Assembly (NCBI RefSeq): GCF_030053415.1
Contig: NZ_JASGBJ010000002.1
Coordinates: 620,001 to 684,000 of the forward strand
DNA: 64,000 nucleotides
DNA from: Marinobacter sp. CHS3-4
Lineage (GTDB): Bacteria > Pseudomonadota > Gammaproteobacteria > Pseudomonadales > Oleiphilaceae
Direction of reading: 5' to 3'
Part shown: piece by piece, positions 1 to 8,300 of the stretch
Layout: each line of letters begins with the position of its first letter
Numbering within the stretch: the first letter of the stretch is position 1
Translations under genes and position numbers: made by a program
The notes under the pieces: generated by a model
What the model saw: only the letters and a program-made list of their open reading frames with translations
What the model was told of the DNA's origin: nothing
Databases searched by the model: none

Positions 1-297
1 ACCTCTTTCGGCCAGTTCGTTCCCGTCTGGATAGTTCTCGAGGTTGTATTCTTCGTGCGGAGGTTCGGAAGTATCGCTGCCAGTCGCTCTGGGCTCGCTA
101 CCCTTGGCAACTACAGATTCGATGGGTTCGGAGGTATCCGGAATTCGCGTCTGGCGAACCTGTCCCTGCTCATCCACCCAGGTAAAATACCCGTCTTTGG
201 CGCCAGATGGTTCGGAATTCATTAACTGGCAGCCCGAGAGCAAAGCCGTCAGGGAGACGGCCAGCATAAAACCTTCAATCCGGGATTGGCGATTCAT
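1..297 (-). CDS. Putative lipoprotein, 3' end outside the window
   Basis: The reading frame opens with ATG at 297 and stays open to base 1, so 99 residues are visible and the C-terminus is missing. Residues 1-23 form a lipoprotein signal with a lipobox LLSGC and Cys23 as the lipidation site. After it comes a short segment, YFTWVDEQGQVRQTRIPD, which resembles the small 'W-V-D-x-x-G' envelope domains (DUF4124-like, or the C-terminal domain of Acinetobacter FilE-like proteins). A Ser/Glu/Pro-rich stretch follows. It lies 31 bp downstream of the FadL-family gene on the same strand and probably belongs to the same operon. The function is unknown; outer-membrane or periplasmic anchoring is inferred from the lipobox. 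Confidence 0.7.
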   Translation of the reverse strand, partial: MNRQSRIEGFMLAVSLTALLSGCQLMNSEPSGAKDGYFTWVDEQGQVRQTRIPDTSEPIESVVAKGSEPRATGSDTSEPPHEEYNLENYPDGNELAERG

Positions 298-328
298 TCA
301 GACCCACTACCTGCATTATGTTGCAGGG

Positions 329-1951
329 TCAGAATTTGGTTCGGAAGCTAAGCCCCGCCAGAACAGCGCGCAGCGATGTTCGCACATCCAGCCCTGCATA
401 CGGGTTATAGATAATATTCGTGATGTTATCGCAGTTAAGGTTACAACTACCATTGGCCGGAATATTTTCGATGGATTGGAGGTAGCTCAGATTCAGGTCA
501 ATTTCTGTATCCCGATCCCAGCGATAGCCCATGCCAACGCTATACAGGTGGGCGTCACCAAACGGGCCGAGAGTCTGGCGCTGATCATCCGGAATAACGG
601 AATCACGGATCTCCACACCTGCCCTCAGATCCAGACGATTCGACGCATGAAACTCCATGCCAAACGCCCAGTTCCACTGATCCGTCATACCGACCGGCAG
701 GCTCAGAGTGTTCTGGGTTGCGTTCGTCGACAGAATGCGGGCAGCGCCCAGAAATTCCAGGTTTCTGTCAAACTGCAGGTTGAACGCATCCCACTGAGCG
801 TAGTCCGTCCAGCCGACGTCCGCGTTCAGCGTGAGCATGGGATGCACATCGACGCTCACACCCGTCTGAAAATGCTGCGGATAGGTAAGGTCAAGCGAGA
901 CGTTACCGGCTTCCCGTGGCGCTCCCGAAGGCAAGCTGAGGATGGCAGACGAAATCGCACCCAGTACCGAATTGTTCAGACGCTGCCAGAAACCGGACCA
1001 GTCTTCGGTGTAGTTGATTTCGAAGGTGCCCTTCATGTTCATGCGGGCTTCGGAGGTATAACTGGCCCCCCAGGTAAACCAATCGTAGGGCTCCCACAGC
1101 ACGCCCAATGCGTAGGTCGGAGACACCGTTTCCTGGACGTTAAGGCTCAGAGTGCCAATGTCGTCCCACGGGCCGATGTTACCACCACACAAGGCAATCC
1201 AGGGCTGAAGCGGCTCATCGCCACTCTCACAGTTGAACGCATCCTGCAAAACTTCGCCGACACCCAATAGCATGTTGGGTGCGCGCATGTACTGGTCAAC
1301 AGCTATGCCCTGATGGGAAATGTGAATGCCAGCCCCTACCGACCATTCATCGTTGATTTCATAGCCGACGGTTGGTGACAGATAAGTTGTGCGTTGAATG
1401 GCTTGTGCCTGCGGTAAATAACGGCCCGGATCGCTTTCTTTACGATAAAAACCAGCGGCTTGCGGAAGATAGAACATATTACCAAACGTCAGCTTGGACC
1501 CGGGTGGCTTGATGCTGATACCGGCGGATGGCGCCACAGCCGGCCCCGGTGGCGCCCGCAAGATTCCGTAGCCTGGCAGATAGAGCGCAACGTTGTTGGT
1601 GTGACTGCTGGAATTCGCGACTGGATCCCGCTGACTTCCCGTCATGGGATCCGTTTCAAGGCCATCGATATTGAAAATTTCATAGCCATCGGGCGCATAA
1701 AACTCGGCATCAATATCGAGATAGACGTTCATCAGGTTTATTTCAAGCTGACGCCCGTCCAGTTTGGTAAGCCCTGCAGGGTTGTAGTGAATAGCCATAA
1801 TCCCCGGGGGATCGGCTGTGACTGCGTTACCCAACGCCAGTGCTTTCGGATGCAGGGTCAGGTTCTGTGTGAGTTGCGCCTGCGCACTGCCGCACAAAGC
1901 TGCCGCAAACAGGGCACCAAGCATCCGTTTTTTGTGGCTGGTGTTTACCAT
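329..1951 (-). CDS. FadL/OMPP1-family outer membrane transport protein
   Basis: This 540-residue protein carries a signal peptide (cleavage near AQA, about residue 26) and a mature N-terminus with the family's NPAGL motif (residues 57-61). That motif lies in the hatch region of FadL-type channels. Alternating hydrophobic strands continue to a C-terminal Phe, as expected for a beta-barrel. FadL-family channels pass hydrophobic compounds such as long-chain fatty acids across the outer membrane; the substrate cannot be told here. The start is supported by AAGGAAG six bases upstream of ATG. At 540 aa it is longer than E. coli FadL (about 446 aa), with long loop insertions around residues 80-115 and 235-260. 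It follows the beta-barrel gene at 1989-2999 in the same orientation. Confidence 0.85.
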   Translation of the reverse strand: MVNTSHKKRMLGALFAAALCGSAQAQLTQNLTLHPKALALGNAVTADPPGIMAIHYNPAGLTKLDGRQLEINLMNVYLDIDAEFYAPDGYEIFNIDGLETDPMTGSQRDPVANSSSHTNNVALYLPGYGILRAPPGPAVAPSAGISIKPPGSKLTFGNMFYLPQAAGFYRKESDPGRYLPQAQAIQRTTYLSPTVGYEINDEWSVGAGIHISHQGIAVDQYMRAPNMLLGVGEVLQDAFNCESGDEPLQPWIALCGGNIGPWDDIGTLSLNVQETVSPTYALGVLWEPYDWFTWGASYTSEARMNMKGTFEINYTEDWSGFWQRLNNSVLGAISSAILSLPSGAPREAGNVSLDLTYPQHFQTGVSVDVHPMLTLNADVGWTDYAQWDAFNLQFDRNLEFLGAARILSTNATQNTLSLPVGMTDQWNWAFGMEFHASNRLDLRAGVEIRDSVIPDDQRQTLGPFGDAHLYSVGMGYRWDRDTEIDLNLSYLQSIENIPANGSCNLNCDNITNIIYNPYAGLDVRTSLRAVLAGLSFRTKF

Positions 1952-1988
1952 GAAATCTTCCTTTCCCGTAATGCGTCAGTGCCTGTGC

Positions 1989-2999
1989 TCACTCTTTAAG
2001 TCCAGAGAACTGAATCGGCATGGACACGCCAACGGAAAAATCGGGGGCATCTTCGGTCAAACCAATACCAAGACTGGTGTTGACGATGGTGGTGTCACTG
2101 ACACGGGTACCGAGCGACATATTCAGGAAACCGGTCATCTGATCCTGAGCCACCGCTTCTGAACCATCAGCAAACTGGAGCGTGGTTTCATCGGAATAGC
2201 TGAGCTGCGTGGAGATGCTCAGGGAAAGGTCATAGGACAGTGAATAGGCAAAACCGGCAGAACCTGAAAGCCCAAACCCGGGAGAAACCTCCACCAGACG
2301 GCGCGCGCCACGAACCTGGTCCAGATCCGTAGCCGTCAGGTTGTAGCTAAGACTGGTAGAGCCGAATACGACGACCGGATCCAGAACCTTTGAAAAACTC
2401 AGACCACCGGATACCGAGTAGTAACCACTGCCGGTAGACAGCTGCTCGTTGATGTCGATTTCGTAGGGGCTGACGCCTGTTTTGGTTGTAAAAGAACCGA
2501 ATACAGTGGTGGACATCTTGCCTGGAACATAAGGGAAAGGCTGCCAGCGAGCTGTCGCAGACACATCGCCGACGTCCTGAGTGGACAGCTCGTCCTGAGT
2601 GTCGTACTTAACCACCAGCGGGAAACGGGCCCCGATGGTCAGGTTATCCATCAAACCGTAATCGTAGGAGAACGAGTTGGTAAAGCTATGAGTGGCGCTG
2701 GGGATAATATCCAGCTGCCGGATGTTGCCATCCCGGATCTGCGCATCCAGCCGCTGATCACCCGTATATGAGTAATCAAACGAGTAGTTGAGGGAGTGAC
2801 TTCCCTCTTTCTGAAGCGAATAGCTTGTCTCTGCCGCCTGGAATACTTCCTCAAGCTGCTTGGAGGAATCCTCGTCCCCTTCCTGGCGGGCAAGCGCTTC
2901 CCTCGCGTCGTCCACGTTTCCTTCCTGCGACAGCGCCATGGTGGAATAAAGGCCAGTCACGGAAAAAAGGATAAAACCTCGCACAACCCAACGATTCAT
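1989..2999 (-). CDS. Outer membrane beta-barrel with N-terminal helical segment (FapF-like?)
   Basis: The 336-residue product has a signal peptide (about 24 residues). A charged, helix-prone stretch follows (residues 28-60, rich in Asp, Glu, Ala and Gln), then a Ser/Tyr/Thr-rich region with the regular alternation of transmembrane beta-strands to the end. An AAGGGAG ribosome site precedes the ATG. The gene lies between a C39-type peptidase and a FadL-family porin on the same strand. In the Pseudomonas Fap amyloid system, a C39-like protease (FapD) works with a barrel bearing an N-terminal coiled coil (FapF), and the arrangement here resembles that pair. No amyloid subunit with imperfect repeats is visible in the window, so the Fap link is inference. 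The alternative is a generic transporter-type barrel. Confidence 0.65.
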   Translation of the reverse strand: MNRWVVRGFILFSVTGLYSTMALSQEGNVDDAREALARQEGDEDSSKQLEEVFQAAETSYSLQKEGSHSLNYSFDYSYTGDQRLDAQIRDGNIRQLDIIPSATHSFTNSFSYDYGLMDNLTIGARFPLVVKYDTQDELSTQDVGDVSATARWQPFPYVPGKMSTTVFGSFTTKTGVSPYEIDINEQLSTGSGYYSVSGGLSFSKVLDPVVVFGSTSLSYNLTATDLDQVRGARRLVEVSPGFGLSGSAGFAYSLSYDLSLSISTQLSYSDETTLQFADGSEAVAQDQMTGFLNMSLGTRVSDTTIVNTSLGIGLTEDAPDFSVGVSMPIQFSGLKE

Positions 3000-3056
3000 C
3001 CTGACTCCCTTATGCTTACTATTATTAGTTCCAGTCTCGCGGATTATCCGCGCATG

Positions 3057-3857
3057 TTAGTTCCGGCGGTAAAACAGTTCTTTACGGGTATTTTCAACAC
3101 TGCCATCCGGATTGTTCTTCTGACGTTCAAGCAGGTTCCGAATCCGCCGTTCGGTGGCCTCATGAAATTCCGGAATCCGTTGCAGTGCCATCAGTTTCAA
3201 TGTCTGATCATCGACGTATCGAAGGTCTTCTTCTTTCAGCTCCAGATAGTCGAGAGGCTTGTCACCGCCTGGGAATACAATAAACAGAACGTTGTCGTCC
3301 CATTTTTCCTTGAATTGCGCCAGGGTGAACGAGATGTTGCCCACCGAAGGATCGGCAATGAAAACGCGTCCCTCGCGGATCGTCCGGATAACAACAAAGT
3401 GCTTGAAGCCAGCGTGATTAATAGGAACGATGGCGGGGTGGTCCAGGTCGATCAGATCATCAATGGTGGCTCTGAACCCACCAGCAGGATATCCCAACGC
3501 TGTCACCAGCCGTTTCATGTCGAGCATGGAAAAGGCGCGACGCTCGACGATCCTTTCACTTTCTCCGTAATGAAGCAGCCCTTCCATGACCTGCCGCTCT
3601 CCCAGGTTCCGCCCCAGATAAAAATTCAGGACGGTGGTCAGTGCGGCACTCCCACAACTGTAATCGTAGGCCTGGCGGACGATGTTCCGGTATTTCTGTT
3701 CAACCAGGGGCTCTACTCTGGTATTGGTCCTCAGCTCTATCGGGCTTTCATCGATGTCCTGCTCGATGACGATAGTGCCTTTCTCATAGGGCTCAACAAC
3801 GACAGCTTCCTGTGTCATTGCAACCGAGAGCAGCGAACCGGTGAGTACCAAAATCAT
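3057..3857 (-). CDS. C39-family cysteine peptidase, exported
   Basis: The 266-residue protein starts with a short hydrophobic signal segment. Its peptidase C39 core shows the catalytic triad: Cys68 in DYSCGSAAL, His153 in HAGFKHFVVI and Asp169 in ADPSVG. The motif order and spacing are those of bacteriocin-type double-glycine peptidases, but there is no ABC transporter domain. Stand-alone exported C39 proteins occur in Fap amyloid and Fil-type clusters, where they process or control secretion of a partner. The gene is the first of a minus-strand series (peptidase, barrel, FadL, lipoprotein), so it probably heads the operon. Its upstream gap (3858-4045) is shared with the divergent symporter gene and would hold both promoters. 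Confidence 0.8.
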   Translation of the reverse strand: MILVLTGSLLSVAMTQEAVVVEPYEKGTIVIEQDIDESPIELRTNTRVEPLVEQKYRNIVRQAYDYSCGSAALTTVLNFYLGRNLGERQVMEGLLHYGESERIVERRAFSMLDMKRLVTALGYPAGGFRATIDDLIDLDHPAIVPINHAGFKHFVVIRTIREGRVFIADPSVGNISFTLAQFKEKWDDNVLFIVFPGGDKPLDYLELKEEDLRYVDDQTLKLMALQRIPEFHEATERRIRNLLERQKNNPDGSVENTRKELFYRRN

Positions 3858-4045
3858 GGTTAATGGAAGTCCCTGTTATTATTAGACACGACGTTTTCCG
3901 AGTTACATCTTGTTACGGTAAGATACCGAAATCGTTACTCTGTTAAAGATAACTGTGCCTCAAATCTGTCGGTGCAAAAGAGGCTGTGCCTCTACGTTTT
4001 GAGAACTGGTTCAAGCCCTTCACGCAACCCCCACGGAGAACCCGA

Positions 4046-5410
4046 ATGCTTTACGCCACGATTGCAGCCCTCGCTGCCTCTCTGATTCTTTTTACCTGGC
4101 TTGGGCTGAGGGCCCGGCTCGCCGATGGCAGCCTCGATGATTTTGTCACCGCCAGAAACTCCCAGGGTTCGAGAGCGCTTGGCCTGTCATTTCTGGCCTC
4201 GGGCATGGGCGGCTGGATTCTGTTCGCGCCGCCTGAAATTGGCGCCCTGGTAGGCCCTGTCGCGCTTGCCGGATATGCCATTGGGGCCGCACTTCCCTTC
4301 CTGGTGTTCGGTCTCTGCGGCCCCGCTATTCGCCGGTTTCTGCCACAAGGCCGCAGTATTGGCGAATTCGCAGAAGCCCGTTACGGTAACGGTGTGCGCC
4401 GCTACGTTGCGCTGATCTCCGTGCTCTACATGCTCTGCTTCCTCACCGCAGAGCTGACCGCCATCGGTGCTATCACTTCACTGCTATCCAATGTGAACGG
4501 CAACGTTGCTGTTTTGGGTGTGGCCGTAGCCACTCTGATTTACACCGCCTGGGGAGGCCTGCGGGCAAGCATCGTAACCGATCAGTGGCAGGCCGGGCTA
4601 CTGATAGCGCTTCTGTGCATTGTGGGGTTTGCTGTTGCCGGGCAATTGCCTGAACTGGAGTTCTCGAACGCACCGAGTGCCCCTGTCGGGAGTGCGCTAA
4701 GCGTCGCTCTTACCTTGGTCATTGCCGTCACCGCCGCCAACCTGTTCCATCAGGGCTATTGGCAACGGTTGTGGTCCGCCAGAGATAAAGCGACCCTGCG
4801 TCGCGGCGCGCTGCTTGGTGGCCTCACAACGGTTGTTGTGGTGGCGGTGGTTGGTAGTCTCGGCATCATTGCCGTCATGAGTGGAACCGATATCGGTTCA
4901 CCTCCCATTCCGTTTTTTGCACTGCTGTCCGGCGCACCTCAGTGGCTGGCCTTACCCGCTCTGATACTGGCAATCACTCTGGTAGCCTCATCGGTCGATA
5001 CGCTCCAGAACGCCTTTGCATCTCTGGCCGTCACTGAAAAGAAAGACCTGTCTCTGCCAGCGGCTCGCTGGCTAACGGTGGCACTCATGGTCCCGGTGGT
5101 TCTCGTGGCGCTGGAGGGAATGTCAGTTCTCAGGCTGTTTCTGATTGCCGACCTTCTGTGCGCAACGGCGGTCGTACCAGTGTTGATGGGTCTGTGGCAG
5201 AAAATGACCACTCAGGCAGCGGTTTTGGGCGGGATTGCTGGCTTGCTGGGCGCCGTCGCGCCCGGTTGGATCAGTGGCGGCAGTCTGCTGGCCGGCCTGG
5301 AAGCCGCCAGCTTTCCCGGCGCTATCCCTACTCTCTGGCCGTTCGTCGGAGCCCTGCTGTCATCCGCTATAGTCAGCGTCCTGATTGCCAAACTCACCAG
5401 CAAGGCATAA
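4046..5410 (+). CDS. Sodium:solute symporter family protein
   Basis: The 454-residue product is an integral membrane protein with about 12-13 hydrophobic segments and the SSS-family layout: an early segment ending in LGLRARLADGSLDDFVTA, then Gly-rich helices. The start is set at the ATG at 4046, with GGAG seven bases upstream; the frame is open further upstream but without a good ribosome site. SSS proteins import sugars, amino acids, vitamins or organic acids with sodium. The substrate is not recognisable. It stands alone on the plus strand, divergent from the C39 peptidase and convergent with tonB. A hairpin lies at its 3' end. Confidence 0.8.
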   Translation: MLYATIAALAASLILFTWLGLRARLADGSLDDFVTARNSQGSRALGLSFLASGMGGWILFAPPEIGALVGPVALAGYAIGAALPFLVFGLCGPAIRRFLPQGRSIGEFAEARYGNGVRRYVALISVLYMLCFLTAELTAIGAITSLLSNVNGNVAVLGVAVATLIYTAWGGLRASIVTDQWQAGLLIALLCIVGFAVAGQLPELEFSNAPSAPVGSALSVALTLVIAVTAANLFHQGYWQRLWSARDKATLRRGALLGGLTTVVVVAVVGSLGIIAVMSGTDIGSPPIPFFALLSGAPQWLALPALILAITLVASSVDTLQNAFASLAVTEKKDLSLPAARWLTVALMVPVVLVALEGMSVLRLFLIADLLCATAVVPVLMGLWQKMTTQAAVLGGIAGLLGAVAPGWISGGSLLAGLEAASFPGAIPTLWPFVGALLSSAIVSVLIAKLTSKA

Positions 5411-5421
5411 ATCAGAATGAA

Positions 5422-5448
5422 TGCTGCCCTGTTCTTAACCGGGCAGCA
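5422..5448. terminator. Hairpin between convergent symporter and TonB genes
   Basis: An 8-bp inverted repeat (TGCTGCCC ... GGGCAGCA, loop of 11) spans the tonB stop codon between two convergent genes. There is no T-tract, so it may be a weak bidirectional terminator or an mRNA 3'-end stabiliser. Confidence 0.4.
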
Positions 5449-6421
5449 GTTCGATCGGATAGCGGATCGTCATGGGTTCCACACCAGGACGCTCGCCGAA
5501 GTTAACCAGCCTCAAGCGGTTGCAGATTTTTTGCTCCAGTCTGGGCTCGTCAACCGTTGAAGCAACCACATTACAGCTGGAGACCGTACCACTTTCATCA
5601 ATGACCAGCTCAGGGGTCACGGTTCCCTGCAAAGACGGCTGGCGACGTAGCTCTCGACGGTAGATGGAATCGATCGCGGATTTGTTCCTGTCCATGGTGC
5701 GGCGCACAGATTCGCGTGTCCGCTGTTGCTTCGCGACTTCCTGCTCGCGTTCCGCCTGCTTTGCTTCTGCGACGATTTCTTCGGCCTCTTCTACCTCTGC
5801 CTGCTGCCTCTCAGCAAGAGCGATCTGTTTGGTCTCTTGGGTCAATTGCGATTCATCAACCCCGGAACTGCGCCCGGTTTCCGCGCGTTGTGCCAACGCA
5901 TCGCCGGTTTTCTTGGCAATGGGTTCAGCGGTTACGGTGGACGGCGCGTCAAGCTCTACGGAGTCGCCCAGGGTAGCAAGCTTGGAAAGCTCATCTCCCA
6001 TGGCCAAAATGCCCGTATTTTTCGCTTTTTCACGTGCTTTCTGGACATCCTGTTCTGTTGGCTCCGGCTGTTGCTCTGCAACCTCGGGTTCGGGCTCCGG
6101 TTCTGGTTCGGGCCCTGGCTCGGGTTCCGGAACCGGCTCAGGCTCCGCTATCTGAGGCTCGGGCTCCTCAGGCTCTTCCGGTTCAGGTTCAGGCTCAGGC
6201 TCTTTCAATTCCGGGGGCGGCGGCTCTTCTTCGACCACCAGACGGGCAAGCTGGGGTGGCAGGGCTTCGCGTTCTTCACGCTCCACTTCTGGCAATTCAA
6301 CCCAGCTGATGTAGCCAGCCGTGAGAACGAACAGCGGCACCAGCAACAGCGAAATGGCGATCAGCCGGCGGCGTTCTCCTTTCTCCTGATTCCAAGGCAG
6401 CCCCTGACGATACTGATTCAC
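5435..6421 (-). CDS. TonB-like energy transducer with AgmX/PglI-type C-terminus
   Basis: The 328-residue protein has a cytoplasmic N-terminus, one membrane helix (about residues 19-38), a long Pro-Glu linker (65-121), an Ala/Glu/Gln-rich helical stretch (about 125-235) and a C-terminal TonB-like domain (about 240-328, with TVTPELVIDESGTVSSCNVV). TonB proteins carry proton-motive force from ExbB/ExbD across the periplasm. The C-terminal fold resembles domains of Myxococcus motility proteins AgmX/PglI as well as classical TonB. The start is GTG at 6421, two bases after the ExbD stop, so translation is probably coupled. It is the last of 15 same-strand genes, and its partner is probably one of the barrels or TPR proteins of this operon. 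No TonB-dependent receptor is present in the window. Confidence 0.8.
   Translation of the reverse strand: MNQYRQGLPWNQEKGERRRLIAISLLLVPLFVLTAGYISWVELPEVEREEREALPPQLARLVVEEEPPPPELKEPEPEPEPEEPEEPEPQIAEPEPVPEPEPGPEPEPEPEPEVAEQQPEPTEQDVQKAREKAKNTGILAMGDELSKLATLGDSVELDAPSTVTAEPIAKKTGDALAQRAETGRSSGVDESQLTQETKQIALAERQQAEVEEAEEIVAEAKQAEREQEVAKQQRTRESVRRTMDRNKSAIDSIYRRELRRQPSLQGTVTPELVIDESGTVSSCNVVASTVDEPRLEQKICNRLRLVNFGERPGVEPMTIRYPIELLPG
6059..6229 (-). repeat. Pro-Glu dipeptide repeat coding region in tonB
   Basis: Low-complexity DNA made of GGCTC/GGTTC-type hexamers encodes repeated E-P units (residues 65-121). This is the rigid periplasm-spanning linker typical of TonB proteins, and its length may vary between strains. 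Confidence 0.85.
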
Positions 6422-6423
6422 GG

Positions 6424-6924
6424 TCAGGCCCCCTGCTCTGCTTTCTGGTTAACCGCCAGAGATATAGCGGCATAACCGGCGTCTACACAGGTCGACATAA
6501 TCTTCTTGAGAAGATCGTAGGGCAGTTCCCGATCCGCCAGGATGGTAATGGGACGGCCTACTTCTGGGGCGGGCTTGCTTGCCCGGCCAGCCTGGTAATC
6601 CAGTTCTTCCTTGAGCGTTGGCTCCACCTCGCCATCAAATGCCTGGAATTCCGACAGTTGGGTCACAACACGGCCATTCACCAGAATGTCGTTGGCTGTC
6701 ACCGTCAACGCGAGGACATCTCCCGGAGGTCTTTCCGCCGTGGATTCCGGCAACTTGATTGCGTTGTCCTGATTTAATACCTGAACGTCGGATGACGAAT
6801 TCACCATCAGGAAGAAAACCAGAATGGTAAAGATATCCATCAATGACACCAGGTTCAGCTTGCTCTGCTGTTTACCCCGGCCGTAATGGCGCTTAAGTCG
6901 TTTTGCGCGGGCAGATTCCTTCAT
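6424..6924 (-). CDS. ExbD/TolR-family protein with the conserved Asp
   Basis: The 166-residue protein has a basic N-terminus, one membrane helix (about residues 24-43) and a periplasmic domain. The helix begins LVSLMDIFTILVFFLMV, and Asp30 sits at the position of the proton-carrying Asp of ExbD/TolR. It is therefore the likely proton-relaying member of the ExbD pair here. Its ATG overlaps the stop of the preceding ExbD gene (ATGA), and it is followed two bases later by tonB. The periplasmic part contains a segment, RPITILADRELPYDLLKKIM, like the ExbD fold in other members. Confidence 0.88.
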   Translation of the reverse strand: MKESARAKRLKRHYGRGKQQSKLNLVSLMDIFTILVFFLMVNSSSDVQVLNQDNAIKLPESTAERPPGDVLALTVTANDILVNGRVVTQLSEFQAFDGEVEPTLKEELDYQAGRASKPAPEVGRPITILADRELPYDLLKKIMSTCVDAGYAAISLAVNQKAEQGA

Positions 6925-7442
6925 GAGTTCTCCGCCTTGTTGTCCGTTTCACTATCGACCCGTTCGGGGGCATCGCCCAAAGAGATTTCAGGAAACAGTT
7001 CTGCGTTCACCACATCACCGGCGACCACGGCCTCGTAGGACCTGACCGAGTCCATCACCGAAACCAGTGTCTGATAGGGGGTATCACTGGACGGCATGAT
7101 GGTGATATTGCGTTTCTCCGGCAGACGTTTCTTTAACTCCTGCATGACCTGCCCAAGCAACTGGTAGTCATGGTTGTCTTCTTTAGGTTCGATGGTTTTG
7201 ATCACGCCACCCTGGTTGTCCGATACCACCAGCTGATCATCGAAAATCATCACCTGAAGCTGGAGTTCCTTCTGCTCCTGGGAAGAACTCCCCTCCGAAT
7301 TTGGAAAGTTCAGTTCCAGCACGGTGGTGTGTGCAAACACCATGTTCAGCAGAAGAACCGGCACCAGAACAATCATCAGGTTCATGAACGGTGTGATGTC
7401 CAGGTCCGCTTCGCTACGAAGCCGACGATGCTTACGCCTCAT
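6921..7442 (-). CDS. ExbD-family protein lacking the membrane Asp
   Basis: The 173-residue protein has a basic N-terminus, one membrane helix and a periplasmic ExbD domain (NITIMPSSDTPYQTLVSVMD). The helix entry reads DLDITPFMNLMIVLVPVLL. The family motif is normally P-x-x-D, but Asn21 stands where the proton-binding Asp is expected. ExbD proteins form dimers inside an ExbB pentamer, so the two ExbD genes here may form a heterodimer with a single protonatable site. It follows exbB by 24 bp and overlaps the next ExbD gene by 4 bp. Confidence 0.85.
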   Translation of the reverse strand: MRRKHRRLRSEADLDITPFMNLMIVLVPVLLLNMVFAHTTVLELNFPNSEGSSSQEQKELQLQVMIFDDQLVVSDNQGGVIKTIEPKEDNHDYQLLGQVMQELKKRLPEKRNITIMPSSDTPYQTLVSVMDSVRSYEAVVAGDVVNAELFPEISLGDAPERVDSETDNKAENS

Positions 7443-7466
7443 GGGCTGAGCTCCCTGATTTGAACG

Positions 7467-8165
7467 TTAGGCCATGGATCCGGCGGGGTTGGCTGGCTGC
7501 TCGCCCTGAGGGGGTCTGGGAGCATTGGCCGCCCTGCCGCTGGTGCCATCGTTGATCAGGTTCAGCACCTTGATGCCGGCCATCTCGAAGCTGTCGATGA
7601 TTTCATTGGTTTTGGTCTGCAATACGGAATGAATCAGAAGCAGAGGGATGGCCGCCATCAAACCGAAGGCCGTGGTATTCATCGCCACGGAAATGCTCTG
7701 GGACAGCAAACTGGCCTTCTGGGAAGGATCAGCCGACGCCACAGCAGTGAAGGCAGCGATCAAACCGATGATGGTGCCCAACAGGCCCAACAGAGTCGAA
7801 ATGTTGGCCAGGGTGGACAGATACTGGGTGCGTTTTTCCAGGCGCGGCATGACTTCCAGCAACCCCTCTTCCATCGCGTACTCGATTTCCTCGCGCGACT
7901 GGCGGCGGGCCAGACGCTGCAGACCGAATCCGAGCATGGACGCCATGGCACTGCCCGCCTCGTTGGCGTAGTTCAAGGCACCTTTCAGATCTTTCTTGGA
8001 GATCATGTGGTGAAGACGGTTGAAGTCCCGACGGTTGGTCATCTTCTGAGCAGACAGATAGATGTATCTTTCAGCGGCAACGATGATCCCGATGACCAGT
8101 ACAACGGCGATCGGGTACATAAAGAAGCCTCCTTCCTGAAAGAAGCGAACGGCAGTTTCGATCAT
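7467..8165 (-). CDS. MotA/TolQ/ExbB proton channel family protein
   Basis: The 232-residue protein has a first membrane helix at about residues 12-32 (FFMYPIAVVLVIGIIVAAE), a cytoplasmic region, and two more helices around residues 120-185 containing TLLGLLGTIIGLIAAF and the helix ending in IPLLLIHSVLQ. This is the ExbB/TolQ architecture of a proton-driven motor stator. ATG at 8165 is preferred because GGAG lies about 10 bases upstream. A 135-bp gap separates it from the 107-aa gene, the largest gap in the operon, so a secondary promoter is possible. The neighbours ExbD, ExbD and TonB complete a motor module. Myxococcus AglR is another relative of this family. Confidence 0.88.
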   Translation of the reverse strand: MIETAVRFFQEGGFFMYPIAVVLVIGIIVAAERYIYLSAQKMTNRRDFNRLHHMISKKDLKGALNYANEAGSAMASMLGFGLQRLARRQSREEIEYAMEEGLLEVMPRLEKRTQYLSTLANISTLLGLLGTIIGLIAAFTAVASADPSQKASLLSQSISVAMNTTAFGLMAAIPLLLIHSVLQTKTNEIIDSFEMAGIKVLNLINDGTSGRAANAPRPPQGEQPANPAGSMA

Positions 8166-8300
8166 TATTCCAGCACTCCGTGATTCATGAATGTTTACGA
8201 GTCTATTCGGCAACGAAAGACAATGGGGTAAGTTAGCGAAAAGGTTTGTTGCGGTTTGTGTTCACATGCTCGTATGCACACAAGCTCTGTGACACGTCTC

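Noticed and set aside
44..1270. Long plus-strand open frame opposite the FadL gene
   Set aside because: It mirrors the minus-strand coding frame, has no homology-like motifs or ribosome site, and the minus frame has a signal peptide and family motif.
3858..4045. Riboswitch upstream of the symporter
   Set aside because: No conserved riboswitch core or long hairpin set was visible; the gap is short and A/T-rich, in keeping with divergent promoters only.
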